A stretch of 64,000 bases of DNA. Source: Isoetes taiwanensis. Taxonomy: Eukaryota; Streptophyta; Lycopodiopsida; Isoetales; Isoetaceae. The notes beneath the pieces were generated by a model. That model did no database searches. It was given only the letters and a program-made list of their open reading frames with translations, and was not told where the DNA came from. The stretch is from contig JAJEKV010000006.1 in NCBI GenBank assembly GCA_021234155.1, positions 9,701,003 through 9,765,002 on the forward strand, in the 5' to 3' direction. Below are positions 34,793 to 45,141 of the stretch, piece after piece (positions within the stretch are counted from its first letter, which is position 1; each line of letters starts with the position of its first letter). The position numbers and the translations under genes were made by a program.

Positions 34793-37503
34793 GCCCCCCC
34801 TAATCGCCAGCGCCTAACCTATGGCCAACATTAAGAGCACCATGGACCCTTCTAGCCTCAACATAGCCCAAATCTATGCATATCCCCTATCCTATATTTC
34901 ATTACTCTAAACAATTTTTGATCAAGTTGAATCTTCAACAGCTACCGTACACCATGGTCGAGAAACCTGACTAGGTGATGGTCTTGATCAAGTTCTATCG
35001 CCCTGAGTGTGAGGAGCATGCAGAGGAGGAAGCCGGGAAGACGACTTTCGGGAAGTGGAGAGAGCGGACACTGAAGCCCGGGGTCGGGAGTACCGATATC
35101 TGGGCCATGGGTGGGCTATTATTAATTGCCAACCCCTCGAGATTCTGCCATATGAGTGGCATGAAGCTTCCCAGACTTTTACCTGGGGTCTGATCCCGGA
35201 TATTAGCTTTAAGAGCACCATGGACCCTTCTAGCCTCAACATAGCCCAAATCTATGCATTGATCGCGCAGCATATGGCTACCGACGGGGATTTGGTTGAC
35301 ATCCTTCTGAACGAGTTGGTGCAGCGGTTTGCCAACGATACTAGGATCCCCTATCCTATATTTCATTACTCTAAACAATTTTTGATCAAGTTGAATCTTC
35401 AACAGCTACCGTACACCATGGTCGAGAAACCTGACTAGGTGATGGTCTTGATCAAGTTCTATCGCCCTGAGTGTGAGGAGCATGCAGAGGAGGAAGCCGG
35501 GAAGACGACTTTCGGGAAGTGGAGAGAGCGGACACTGAAGCCCGGGGTCGGGAGTACCGATATCTGGGCCATGGGTGGGCTATTATTAATTGCCAACCCC
35601 TCGAGATTCCGCCATATGAGTGGCATGAAGCTTCCCAGACTTTTACCTGGGGTCTGATCCCGGATATTAGCTTGGACTATCTGACCACGGTCCAAATTGA
35701 TATGAGCCTCCGACCCGACCGCTACCATGCCGAGCTAATCCGAAGAGTTGCTGCCCGGCGGTTGGCTCAGGTGGAAGCCGACATGGAACGAGCCCGTGAG
35801 GCTCGGGAACAGGCAGAGAAGGCCTAGCAAGAACAGCCAGATCAGCAGGCCAATAGGGAGCAAGAGACCCAGCAGGGGCCTCATCAGGCGGACAAGCCGC
35901 CCAGCAAGAGACGGAGAAAATTTGTAGCCCACAAATCCGGCAGCCAATACAAGGAGAAGTTGAAGGTTGTCGGAAATATTGGGAAGAATACGAGCTCCAG
36001 CCGGAGGCAAGAGCGGGTGGATGCCAGGTTCTTACAGTTCTATACCGAGGAAATGCTTCCTCTTTGCATTTCTCTGGGGCAACCACCACAGCTATATATC
36101 GACCGACCTGTGGTGAAGGAGATGCTGGGAGGGGGCAAGAGTGATGAGGTGCTCAGGTGCAAACTCCAGTGGGCCCGGAATCCACCTGTCGTGATGCACG
36201 AGGGACAGGAGCTCCCTCAAGTATCATTTGCCCCGCCATCCTCATGGAGCAAGATGTGGACGATGAGACCTTGGTCACGAGAAGGGCAAGGTTCCCGAAT
36301 ACTCTGGATGAGGAAGAAGATGAGCATATTGAGTGGAAGATTTCGCTAGTTAGAAGCGGCTAGTCCCAGAAGAAATGCCGCCACGACGGGGAGCCGGGAG
36401 GACGTTTAACGGGATTGGATGTTCTTCCCGCATATATCACCGAGGCAGGGGAGTTTCTCCTCCCGGATGATATTTTATGGACCTACCATATAGTAGCCTC
36501 AAGGGACGGGAGAAGGCCAGATTCTCTATGAACCGCGAATATTGCGGTGGACGACTTCATTGATTTCGTCCATGGATCTTCCTTCTAAGGTACAACAGTT
36601 GCTTCACTTCCATCAATGAGACCATTGAACCAGGTGAGACACTTCTCAGGCTTCGAGATCTTGTGCTCCAAGATCCTCCATCTCAGCCTCCTCCGGAAGC
36701 TTTTATGGCTATGGGACCTCAAGTCCCAAATATCAACATGGTCGAGATTCCCTCCAACTCTGATGAAGAAGGGGAGGACTTGTATCATAACCCAAGCCAT
36801 GCTAAAGAAGAACAGGAGGAGCTCGAGGAAGAAGAGGTTCCCATGGACTTGGAGAGGGAGGTAGCCACTTCGGTTACACCCCCGGAGGAACGCAATGCAA
36901 AACCATCTTACCCGCTTCTTCCTCGCCGACTTTTAAGCATGGGCAAGTTCTTTTTGTGGCCCGTGACCTGGGCCCTGAAGCAGAGGCATCATGGTGGAGC
37001 CTCCGTGCCCTATCCACCTTGGCGGGGCACAAGAAGTTGCCATACCGCGTCTTCACTTACGTGTTGGTGCGTCGCGACCTCGCCCTGACTGCTTTAGGTC
37101 AGGATATAGCACCCTGGATGAGCATGAAGCTCCTCATGGCGGCCCACTAGCTGTCGCCTATCCTCCAGAAATTGCTTCCATTGCAGCCGCCACCATAGAT
37201 CCAGGGGTCACTCTGTTACGTCATCGACCGCCACCACCACCTCCTACGCCAATGGATCAGGATGCGGGGCCTAGCTCCTAAGCATTTATATTATGTATTG
37301 TAGAGTATAGCCTTGGCTACTCAGAAATATGTAATTTTTGCATTGACCTTTCATGCATTTTTGAATACAATCTAATTGTCTTTTTCCTACAATACTTGTC
37401 TTTCTCTTCTAGAGTTTGAAGTATAAGGAATCATTCATTTGTTGTACATTCATTCTTGCCGTCTTACAGACGATGAAGTGGAAGAAGACGAACAGGAAAT
37501 ACC
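34793..37503 (+). mobile_element. element 2 copy 1: rearranged, internally deleted
   Basis: Starts abruptly at 'tcgccccccctaatcgcc', which also begins the coding part of copy 2 (37725). It holds two partial ORF1 repeats (34803-35205 and 35212-35670). An ORF1 tail then runs through the basic KRRRK and joins at about 36028 directly to ORF2 sequence (FLQFYTEE). The histone part, the ORF1-ORF2 spacer and the start of ORF2 are missing. It ends at about 37503, in the acidic ORF3 exon. An amber stop at 35825-35827 faces CAG at 38412-38414 in copy 2. No LTR is seen. Confidence 0.8.
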
Positions 37504-37520
37504 TGAAATTTTTCCCCCGT

Positions 37521-37551
<31 letters not shown>

Positions 37552-37724
37552 GTTTTTAAACAAGAAAATTTTTAAAATTTACAAAGTTAAACGGTTGTCT
37601 CTTCTTTTGCTTCTCTATCCGCCCGCCTATTCCGCCGTCCGCCATAGCCGCCGGACTTGAGGTCACCCTTGTGCCTTGGTTGCGCCCATACCATCCCTAC
37701 ACCTCAGCGCCTCCCTTCTCGCCC
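37504..37724. other. junction between element 2 copies, poly(T)
   Basis: A run of about 26 T (37525-37550) follows 'cccccgtaat', then AT-rich and C-rich leader-like sequence up to the ORF1 start of copy 2. The T run may mark an insertion junction or a low-quality assembly join. Confidence 0.5.
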
Positions 37725-37748
37725 CCCCTAATCGCCAGCGCCTAACCT

Positions 37749-38994
37749 ATGGCCAACATTAAGAGCACCATGGACCCTTCTAGCCTCAACATAGCCCAAA
37801 TCTATGCATTGATCGTGCAGCATATGGCTACCGACGGGGATTTGGTTGACATCCTTCTGAACGAGTTGGTGCAACAGTTTGCCAACGATACTAGGATCCC
37901 CTATCCTATATTTCATTACTCTAAACAATTTTTGATCAAGTTGAATCTTCAACAGCTACTGTACACCATGGTCGAGCAACCTGTCTAGGTGATGGTCTTG
38001 ATCAAGTTCTATCGCCCTGAGTGTGAGGAGCATGCAGAGGAGGAAGCCATTCAAAGTGAGGCCGCCCGTATACGGACCTTGGCCCGGGAAGACGACCTTC
38101 GGGAAGTGGAGAGAGCGGACACTGAAGCCCGGGGTCAGGAGTATCGATATCTGGGCCATGGGTGGGCTATTATTAATTGCCAACCCCTCGAGATTCCGCC
38201 ATATGAGTGGCATGAAGCTTCCCAGACTTTTACCTGGGGTCTGATCCCGGATATTAGCTTGGACTATCTGACCACGGTCCAAATTGATATGAGCCTCCGA
38301 CCCGACCGCTACCATGCCGAGCTAATCCGAAGAGTTGCTGCCCGGCGGTTGGCTCAAGTGGAAGCCGACATGGAACGAGCCCGTGAGGCTCGGGAACAGG
38401 CAGAGAAGGCCCAGCAAGAACAGCCAGATCAGCAGGCCAATAGGGAGCAAGAGACCCAAATAGGGCCTAATCGCCGGACAAAGCCCCGCCCAAAGAAGAG
38501 ATCGGAGAAAATTTGTAGCCCACAAATCCGGCAGCCAATACAAGGAGAAGTTGAAGGTTGTCGGAAATATTGGGAAGAATACGAGCTCCAGCCGGAGGCA
38601 AGAGCAGGTGGATGCCTCACGGCCCCACCCTGTTACTGCAGGCAAGACGGTACCCCAAAAGAAGGGGCCGACTCCGAAGCCTGCTACCACGAGGAAGCTC
38701 CACCGCTTCCGACCAGGCACCGTGGCCTTACGAGAGATCTGTAAGTACTAGAAGACCACGGAGCTCCTAATAAGGAAGCTGCCTTTTCAAAGGTTGGTTC
38801 GAGAGGTAGCTCAGGAATTCAAGACGGACCTCTGCTTCCAAACCTTCGCCATTTTGGCCCTTCAGGAGGCTGCTGAAGCCTACTTAATTGCCCTCTTTAG
38901 TGACGCAAATCTTTGCGCTATCCACGCAAAGAGGATCACCATCATGACAAAGGACTTAGCCCTCGCCCGAAGAATCCGGGGGGATCATTTGTAG
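37749..38994 (+). pseudogene. element 2 ORF1: N-terminal domain, NLS and histone H3 fold
   Basis: Starts MANIKSTMDPSSLNIAQIYA at 37749. An in-frame TAG sits at 37986-37988, at the same place in all three copies in the window. The frame continues 37989-38744 with a charged helical region (RREADM-type Arg/Glu/Gln repeats) and a basic cluster. After a frameshift at about 38490-38550 the frame 38551-38994 gives a histone-tail-like Lys/Pro/Thr segment and then 97 codons matching histone H3 residues 39-135 without insertion or deletion (HRFRPGTVALREI ... [12 protein letters not shown] ... ARRIRGDHL). The copy 1 sequence shows that the basic region and the segment before the histone were once in one frame. 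A TAG at 38749-38751 replaces Gln55. The intended product would be a chromatin-directed fusion protein; its role is unknown. Confidence 0.85.
38695..38991 (+). other. histone H3-like fold domain captured by a retrotransposon
   Basis: In canonical H3 numbering: kept residues include R42, T45, R49, K56, R63, K64, R69, R72, C110, H113, K115, R116, T118, R128, R129 and R131. Changes include R52C, Q55stop, R83C, G102A, E105S, P121T, Q125A and a DHL end instead of ERA. Residue 90 is Leu, as in plant H3.3, while residue 41 is Phe, as in plant H3.1. The ARTKQTARKS tail is absent; a shorter Lys/Pro/Thr stretch precedes the fold. Loop 1 is not lengthened, so it is not CENH3-like. Confidence 0.92.
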
Positions 38995-39230
38995 CTGCCT
39001 TCGGGCATTTCCATTGTAAAACTTTTATTAATATTAATAGAAATCCCCAATTTTGTTATTCTGTCCCTGTTATGGAGTAGACAGCTAGGTTTTAATAATT
39101 CTTTGAAAAAAAAAATTTATAATATTAATGCTGATGTCAGCATAAAAGTTATAAGGGTATTTCAAAAGTTTAGGGTTTCATTTTCACTCTTCAACTTTTG
39201 TTTATCCTTTCCTCCTTCCTTCCAGTGCCT
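38995..39230 (+). other. element 2 ORF1-ORF2 spacer
   Basis: AT-rich, with a telobox-like TTTAGGGTTTC at about 39170 and a pyrimidine-rich stretch leading to ATG 39231. Unlike element 1, no clear TATAAATA box or stem-loop module is present. Confidence 0.5.
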
Positions 39231-40499
39231 ATGGCTGCCCTCGACCTGCTTGCATGGTACCAAGATGGGGAGCACTAGGATCCCCAAGTGCCCTTCGATC
39301 TCCTGAAGCCCTTGCTAGTCCAGCACATCGACCTTGTCTTAAACATGCAGAATCATCCAAATTATGCCGGGTTCTTACAGTTCTATACCGAGGAAATGCT
39401 TCCTCTTTGCATTCCTCTGGGGCAACCACCACAGTTATATATCGACCGACCTGTGGTGAAGGAGATGCTGGGAGGGGGCAAGAGTGGTTATGAGGTGCTC
39501 AGGTGCAAACTCCAGTGGGCCCGGAATCCACCTGTCCTGATGCACGAGGGACAGGAGCTCCTCGAAGTATCATTTGCCCTGGCCATCCTCATGGAGCAGT
39601 ATGTGGACGATGAGACCTTGGCCGCTGAGAAGGGCAAGGTTCCTGAATACTCGGATGAGGAAGAAGATGAGCATATTGGAGTGGAAGATTTCGGCAGTTG
39701 GAAGCAGCTAGCCGAAGAAATGCCGCCACGACGGGAGCGGGGAGGACGTTTAACGGGATTGGATGTTCTTCCCGTCATATATCACCAGGGCCAGGAGTTT
39801 CTCCTCCTGGATGATATTTTATGGACCTACCATATAGTAGTCGGCCTCAAGGGATGGGAGAAGGCGCAGATTCTCTATGAGCTGGCCGAATATTGCAGGG
39901 ATGACTTCATTGATTTCTCGTCCATGGATCTTCCTCCTAAGGTACAACAGTTGCTTCACTTCCATCAGCAGACCATTGAACCAGCTGAGACACTTCTCAG
40001 GCTTCGAGATCTTGTGCTCCAAGATCCTCCATCTCAGCCTCCTCCGGAAGCTTTTATGGCTATGGGACCTCAAGTCCCAAATATCAACATGGTCGAGATT
40101 CCCTCCAACTCTGATGAAGAAGGGGAGGACTTGTATCATAACCCAAGCCATGCTAAAGAAGAACAGGAGGAGCTCGAGGAAGAAGAGGTTCCCATGGACT
40201 TGGAGAGGGAGGTAGCCACTTCGGTTACACCCCAGAGGAGCGCAGCGGCAAACCATCTTACCCGCTTCTTCCTGTCAGCTTTTAAGCATGGGCAAGTTCT
40301 TTTTGTGGCCCGTGACCTGGGCCCTAAAGCAGAGACATCGTGGTGGAGCCTCCGTGCCCTATCCACCTTGGCGGGACACAAGAAGTTTCCATACCGCGTC
40401 TTCACTTACGTGTTGGTGCATCGCGACCTCGCCCTGATTGCTTTAGGTCAGGATATAGCACCCTGGATGAGCATGAAGCTCCTCATGGCGGCCCACTAG
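39231..40499 (+). pseudogene. element 2 ORF2, extra pre-gag protein
   Basis: MAALDLLAWYQDGEH, a TAG at 39276-39278, then open to the stop at 40497-40499: 423 codons in one frame. Features: QPPQLYIDRPVVKEMLGGG near residue 70, an acidic run (YSDEEEDEHIG), GQEFLLLDDILW near residue 190, a Pro-rich part, a second acidic run (EEEVPMDLE), and a C-terminal globular part (FVARDLGPKAETSWWSLRAL). It is related to ORF2 of element 1. A second frame stays open across the end (to 40624, MDQDAGPSS), so the true end may be there. Function unknown. Confidence 0.75.
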
Positions 40500-40812
40500 C
40501 TGTCGCCTATCCTCCAGAAATTGCTTCCATTGCAGCCGCCACCGTAGATCCAGGGGTCACTCTGTTACGTCATCGACCGCCACCTCCTACACCAATGGAT
40601 CAGGATGCGGGGCCTAGCTCCTAAGCATTTATATTATGTATTGTAGAGTATAGCCTTGGCTACTCAAAAATATGTAATTTTTGCATTGACCTTTCATGCA
40701 TTTTTGAATACAATCAAATTGTCTTTTTCCTACAATACTTGTCTTTCTCTTTTAGAGTTTGAAGTATAAGGAATCATTCATTTGTTGTACATTCATTCTT
40801 GCCGTCTTACAG

Positions 40813-41273
40813 ACGATGAAGTGGAAGAAGACGAACAGGAAATACCTGAAGAACTGCGACAAGAGGACGAACCACCCCCAGAGCAGGGCTATGAAAAAGA
40901 GGATGGAGAGTATGAGGATGATGATGATGATTATGAAAAAGAAGAGCCCGGGGATGAAGGAGAGCCATATGACCCCATCAAGGGTTTTGAGATTGTTAAT
41001 ATCCTTCGTGAGCACGCTTTCGAGCACTTGCAGCAGACACTCCGTCGCACATGGAACTATTGGGATATGACTAAACAAGAAGCCTTTGCTGATGCAAATG
41101 ATCACCTCTGGCAGATCTTTTATGCACTTCGAGACCTCTTTAACTTATTGATCATCGGCCCTACTTTGGATTACCAATATGTAATCATTCAGGCGTGGGC
41201 TAGGTATAAGGTAGTCCGGGCCGTGAGGGAAAGTATTCGATATTCCATCTTATACCCCTTCACACAGCCATAA
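40813..41273 (+). CDS. element 2 ORF3, acidic exon-like ORF
   Basis: Open from a candidate 3' splice site (CCGTCTTACAG, to 40812) to a stop at 41273, with no ATG near its start. This suggests it is read from a spliced RNA. The first 55 codons are almost all acidic (DDEVEEDEQE, YEDDDDDYEKEE). The rest looks helical (LRDLFNLLIIGPTLDYQYV). The same exon start is present in truncated form in copy 1 (about 37470-37503). Element 1 has no separate counterpart; its ORF2 carries an acidic run instead. Confidence 0.5.
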
Positions 41274-41449
41274 ACTTGTTGTCTTTGTAACCTGTCTTAT
41301 CTACATGTAACTTTGTTGTCCTTGCTGTTTGTATAGCCGACAGTTTTTGTAATCGGGAGTTATCTTAATGACAAATGTGTTTCCTTTTTGTAATCTACTT
41401 GTGATACCAAATGCAATGGGAATGCTTATATTTGATTTGTTCTATCTAG

Positions 41450-42759
41450 ACGGTGCACGCCCTCCCCCTTGGGCGACACCCGTTCAATCGGGTCGTCTTA
41501 CCCCAGAACAGGAGCTTATGATTATGAAATGCCAGCTTATCGAGCTCCAAGCATATGTATTGCAGCAGAATCCCCCACAGGAGTATGGACCAGAGATTCC
41601 TGCTCCACTGAACCCGCCGCCGCCACCGGCACCCGCACCTGCACCTGCAGCCGCTACGACAAGTCGATCCAAGAGGACACGCCCTAGTTCCTCCTCAGAT
41701 GCTGCCTCGGAGTCTTCTAACTCTTCTGATTCTTCTGAGGATGAGGCCGATCATGCTAAGACTAGTAAAAAGGATTACCAGAAAACGGTGGACTCCGCCA
41801 TTACTAGCATATGGAAGAACCGCAAGCTTGCACAGTTTTCGGGGAAAACCAGGAATAGTATGGATGCGGAATCGTGGTTGGACGAAATGCAGGAATTTGG
41901 TAAGTCGTATAGAATGACAGATAAAGATACCGGCAAGATTGCCACCACCAACCTCACAGGGTCGGCGCGCCTCTGGTGGAAGGAATACGCCCGCTCTCAT
42001 GGGCTTACAAGGGGAAGGTATTGTTATAAAGTTTTTGCTAAGGCCTTCAAATCACACTATGTACCAAAGGCTCATCGTTGCCAGCAGATCCAAACCTTCT
42101 ATCGCTTGGAGTAGAAAAGCATGACTGTCCAGGCTTATACAGATGAGTTTATGCGCTTACGCTTATATGTCCCAGGGATTAATGAGCGACGGGCAGTAGA
42201 GGGCTACATAGAGGGCCTATCCCCTACTCTCAAGAAAATGGTTCGGGCCATAGATCCTAAGACGGTTGCAGAAGCAGAGGCAAAGGCACTGAGCTTAGAG
42301 GAGGACACCCCAAGGTATCAGCCGCCACGAACCTCTTCGTTCACTCAGAACAAGGGGTACATACACCTTACCGAGGGCGCTCGCCTAGCCCAGGGCCTCC
42401 TGCCTCTACCGCCTATCAGAAGGCTGATAAGAAGGTTTCCTTCACTGTACCAGAGAAGCCTACCAACACTGCAGGGGCCTTCAGGGATATTCTCCAAGCT
42501 ATCCATAGGGATCAGCGTGAACCGTTACGTAGGGAGAAGGCCTGTTATCGGTGTTTTCGTCCGGGCCACCGTATGTAGGAATGCCCTTTCATCACCCAGA
42601 CAGTGCAGGCTGCTCTAGCAGATATGGATTGGGAGGACCCAGATAATACCGTGGAAGAGGACGCGCCTGATTATATCACAGGTGAGTCTCATATTTTCGC
42701 TGCTATTGAAACAGGCCAAGCCAACCACCAGCCTTCTGTCATTTCTACGGTTGGCCAAG
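41450..42759 (+). pseudogene. element 2 gag
   Basis: Follows a candidate acceptor TTCTATCTAG. N-terminal LTPEQELMIMKCQLIELQAY matches the start of element 1 gag. A Pro/Ser-rich part and the capsid-like core follow (WLDEMQEFGKS, GSARLWWKEYA, MTVQAYTDEFMRLR). An amber stop lies at 42112-42114 before MTVQAY and another at 42576-42578 inside the zinc knuckle CYRCFRPGHRM-stop-EC. A frameshift at about 42380 separates the core from the knuckle. The core present here is what element 1 has lost. Confidence 0.85.
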
Positions 42760-44165
42760 TAGATTGTAAACCTTTTGTCATTCTTATGGATATGGGTAGT
42801 ACTCATAACTTTGCATCTCTTAGAATGGCAGAAGCCTTACAGATTACCCCATTGAAATCTAAGCCACGTCCAATTACCCTGGCAAGTGGTGCCATACGCC
42901 ACACTTGGGGTCGTCGAATCAATTTGAATATTCAGTTGCCAGGAGCACCTGTTGCTCTCGGAGCCGAAATAATGGATATTGGCCGATATGATCTCATTGT
43001 CGGCATGGAATTCTTGGCCGCTGTCAAGGCCAACATTGATTGTGAGAAATGGGAGGTTACCTTCAATGCGGCCAATGGAGCTCGAGTTACTATAGCAGGT
43101 AAGCCGGTTAACCCTATTATGCAATGTATTTCCTTACGCCAATTGCATAGAGCTCTCAGGAAGTCACAGATCACAGGCATGATCCGACTTGCTTCCGTGG
43201 GAGCTAAGTCTAAACAGGAGGAAGTCCTTGATACCTTGCCTCCAGCAATAGCCATGATTCTTCGGGAATACCATGATCTTTTTCCTGATGAAATCCATCG
43301 GCTACCACCTTTCCGAGGGGTAGAATGTGAGATTACCTTGGAATCACGCACCAAGCCTACCAGCAAAGCCCCGTAAAGCATGAGTCTTCCTGAGTTAACC
43401 GAGCTTAAGAAGCAGTTACAGGAACTCCTCAATCAGGCCTAGTGTTTCACCCTTTGGAGCCCCAATACTCTTTGTTAAGAAAAAAGATGGCACCATGAGG
43501 ATGTGCATTGACTATCGACAATTAAATAAGCATACTATTAAGAATCGCTAGCTTTACCACGGGCCGATGATCTTATGGACCAGTTGCAAGGGGCTAAGTA
43601 TTTCTCCAAGATTGATCTCCGCTCAGGATATCACCAGATAAGAATTAAAGAGGATGACATCCATAAGTCTGCTTTCTGGACTCGTTATGGCCATTATGAA
43701 TTTACAGTGATGCCATTTGGCCTGACCAATGCTCCGGCTACCTTTATGCGCCTTATGAATGATGTTTTCCGTGAATACCTTGACGATTTCGTTGTTATAT
43801 TTTTTGATGATATCCTCATATATAGTAAGACATTGGAAGATCATGAACGACATCTTCGTTTGGCATTGCAGAAACTGAGATGTCATCAATTGTATGCCAA
43901 ATTCTCTAAATGTCGTTTCGCCACCACCAAGGTGGATTACCTGGGTCATATTGTATCGGCGGAAGGCATTGCCACAGACCCCGCTAAGATTGAGGCAGTT
44001 AAAGAATGGCCTATTCCAACCAATGTCTCTGAGGTCGCAGTTTTCTAGGCTTGGCCGGGTATTATCGTAAGTTTGTCAAGGATTTTGCCAAGCTCGCGGC
44101 ACCTCTAACTGATCTCACCAAACATGATAAGGTTGGAGATTGGATGGCCCATTGGAAAGATAAGG
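42760..44165 (+). pseudogene. element 2 protease and reverse transcriptase
   Basis: Protease: VILMDMGSTHNFAS, where the second position of the usual D-S/T-G is Met, so the active site is altered. GRYDLIVGMEFL is the second block. After a frame change at about 43370 the reverse transcriptase reads [20 protein letters not shown], then [12 protein letters not shown], then the catalytic FFDDILIYS near 43800. Single-base deletions occur at about 43545 and 44035. Sequence similarity stops at about 44165, before RNase H is complete. Confidence 0.88.
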
Positions 44166-44440
44166 TAGTTGTAAAAGCACGCTGTGGTGTTCCAGTTCGG
44201 CTGTCCCCCCTGTCCCCCCAAAATGTGGCGTTGCATCCACCACTTTTGTGGTATGAAAGTATAATTATGGCACCGCTCAGCTGCCGTTATTTAAGAATAG
44301 AGTCCCAATTTGTGGGGGAAATTCTAATTTCAAAAACTAAAATTCAAATTCAAATTCCTATTCTTTGGCCCCTTCCTGTTCTTTGCCTACGTCCTGTTCT
44401 TTGGCTCCCTCCCTGCTGCAAGCTCCAATCCATTGTGGAT
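44166..44440. other. 5' flank of transposase-like gene
   Basis: Sequence changes character here: 'ctgtcccccctgtcccccc' then AT-rich DNA. It is the junction where element 2 is truncated, and it holds the upstream region of the gene starting at 44441. No terminal inverted repeat was identified. Confidence 0.4.
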
Positions 44441-45141
44441 ATGGATGTCAATGAGGTAATCTGTTCACAAACCGGCATTTCGCATGGGAGAAAACGAAGA
44501 AGAACCAAGGAACAAGAAATGTTGAAGAAAAAGACGCCAGAGGAAAAGAAGAAGAGAAGAAAATTGGAGCTTGCGACTTGGCGTAGGATCCGGTTCATCA
44601 AGAAGTGCAAGCAGTAAACGCCGTATTGTCCTTAATTTGCTAACGTCTTTCCATAAACAGACCAAAAGAATGGAGGATAGCACGAAGAAAGAAATTTTAC
44701 TTGAGTTTTTGAGGGATAAAACATTGGAAAAATTCATAGGTGAAGAATTAAAGGATTTGGAAGCCAAGAGCATCGTTATAAGGAGCCTCGGGACTCCATG
44801 CCGGCCCGTCAAACTCTCTACCAAGAATGACCGCCTAGCAGCCAAGAATAGTTGCCTTGCAATATACAGACCACGCCCGTCGCATTCTCAAACAAGTGAC
44901 AAAATCAGTCAATGAGATCTTGGAAAGGTATTAGGTGTTCACCCAAGAAACTTGCAAAAAGGCAAAGAAAAGAGGGAAGAGATCGATTACAATGGTGGGA
45001 AATGGGTTTCTTACAAGAGGGCTAAAAGATTCGATGCAATTTCGGATGAACATATAGAAAAAAGATTCAAAATTTTGGATTGAGAACACCAGGTGTCTCC
45101 TAACACAAAGGATGTTAGAACTAGAAGATTGGAGAGAAATG
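44441..45141 (+). pseudogene. transposase-like gene, N-terminal part, interrupted
   Basis: Begins MDVNEVICSQTG, followed by a very basic stretch (GRKRRRTKEQE, EEKKKRRK). A frame change leads to TKKEILLEFLRDKTLEKFIG, then to DYNGGKWVSYKRAKRFDAIS and SPNTKDVRTRRLERN, where element 3 is inserted. This is the N-terminal part of an uncharacterised family of large transposase-like proteins that I recall from many eukaryotes. Stops at about 44935 and 45080 show decay. It continues at 56242 and 59380. Confidence 0.6.
45137..45141. other. target duplication AAATG of element 3, left
   Basis: Matches 56237-56241. With one copy removed, the reading frame of the interrupted gene runs on unbroken (LERN then VREEHVAHYLEESQ). 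Confidence 0.85.

Larger units (their letters stand above)
37725..44165 (+). mobile_element. element 2 copy 2: Ty3/gypsy with histone H3-like ORF1
   Basis: Order ORF1 (37749-38994), ORF2 (39231-40499), acidic ORF3 exon (40813-41273), gag (from about 41450), protease (42760-43150), reverse transcriptase (43390-44150). The RT and gag are close relatives of those of element 1. It breaks off after the RT/RNase H connection (DWMAHWKDK at about 44165). The rest of RNase H, integrase and both LTRs are absent from the window. Confidence 0.85.

Noticed and set aside
37525-37550. Poly(T) as a LINE or SINE tail
   Set aside because: No LINE or SINE body was recognised on the minus strand next to it and no target duplication could be matched; it may be an assembly join.
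38551-38994. Separate host histone H3 gene
   Set aside because: It has no start codon context, no N-terminal tail and no histone-gene promoter, and it is in frame with ORF1 tail sequence that is also present in copy 1.
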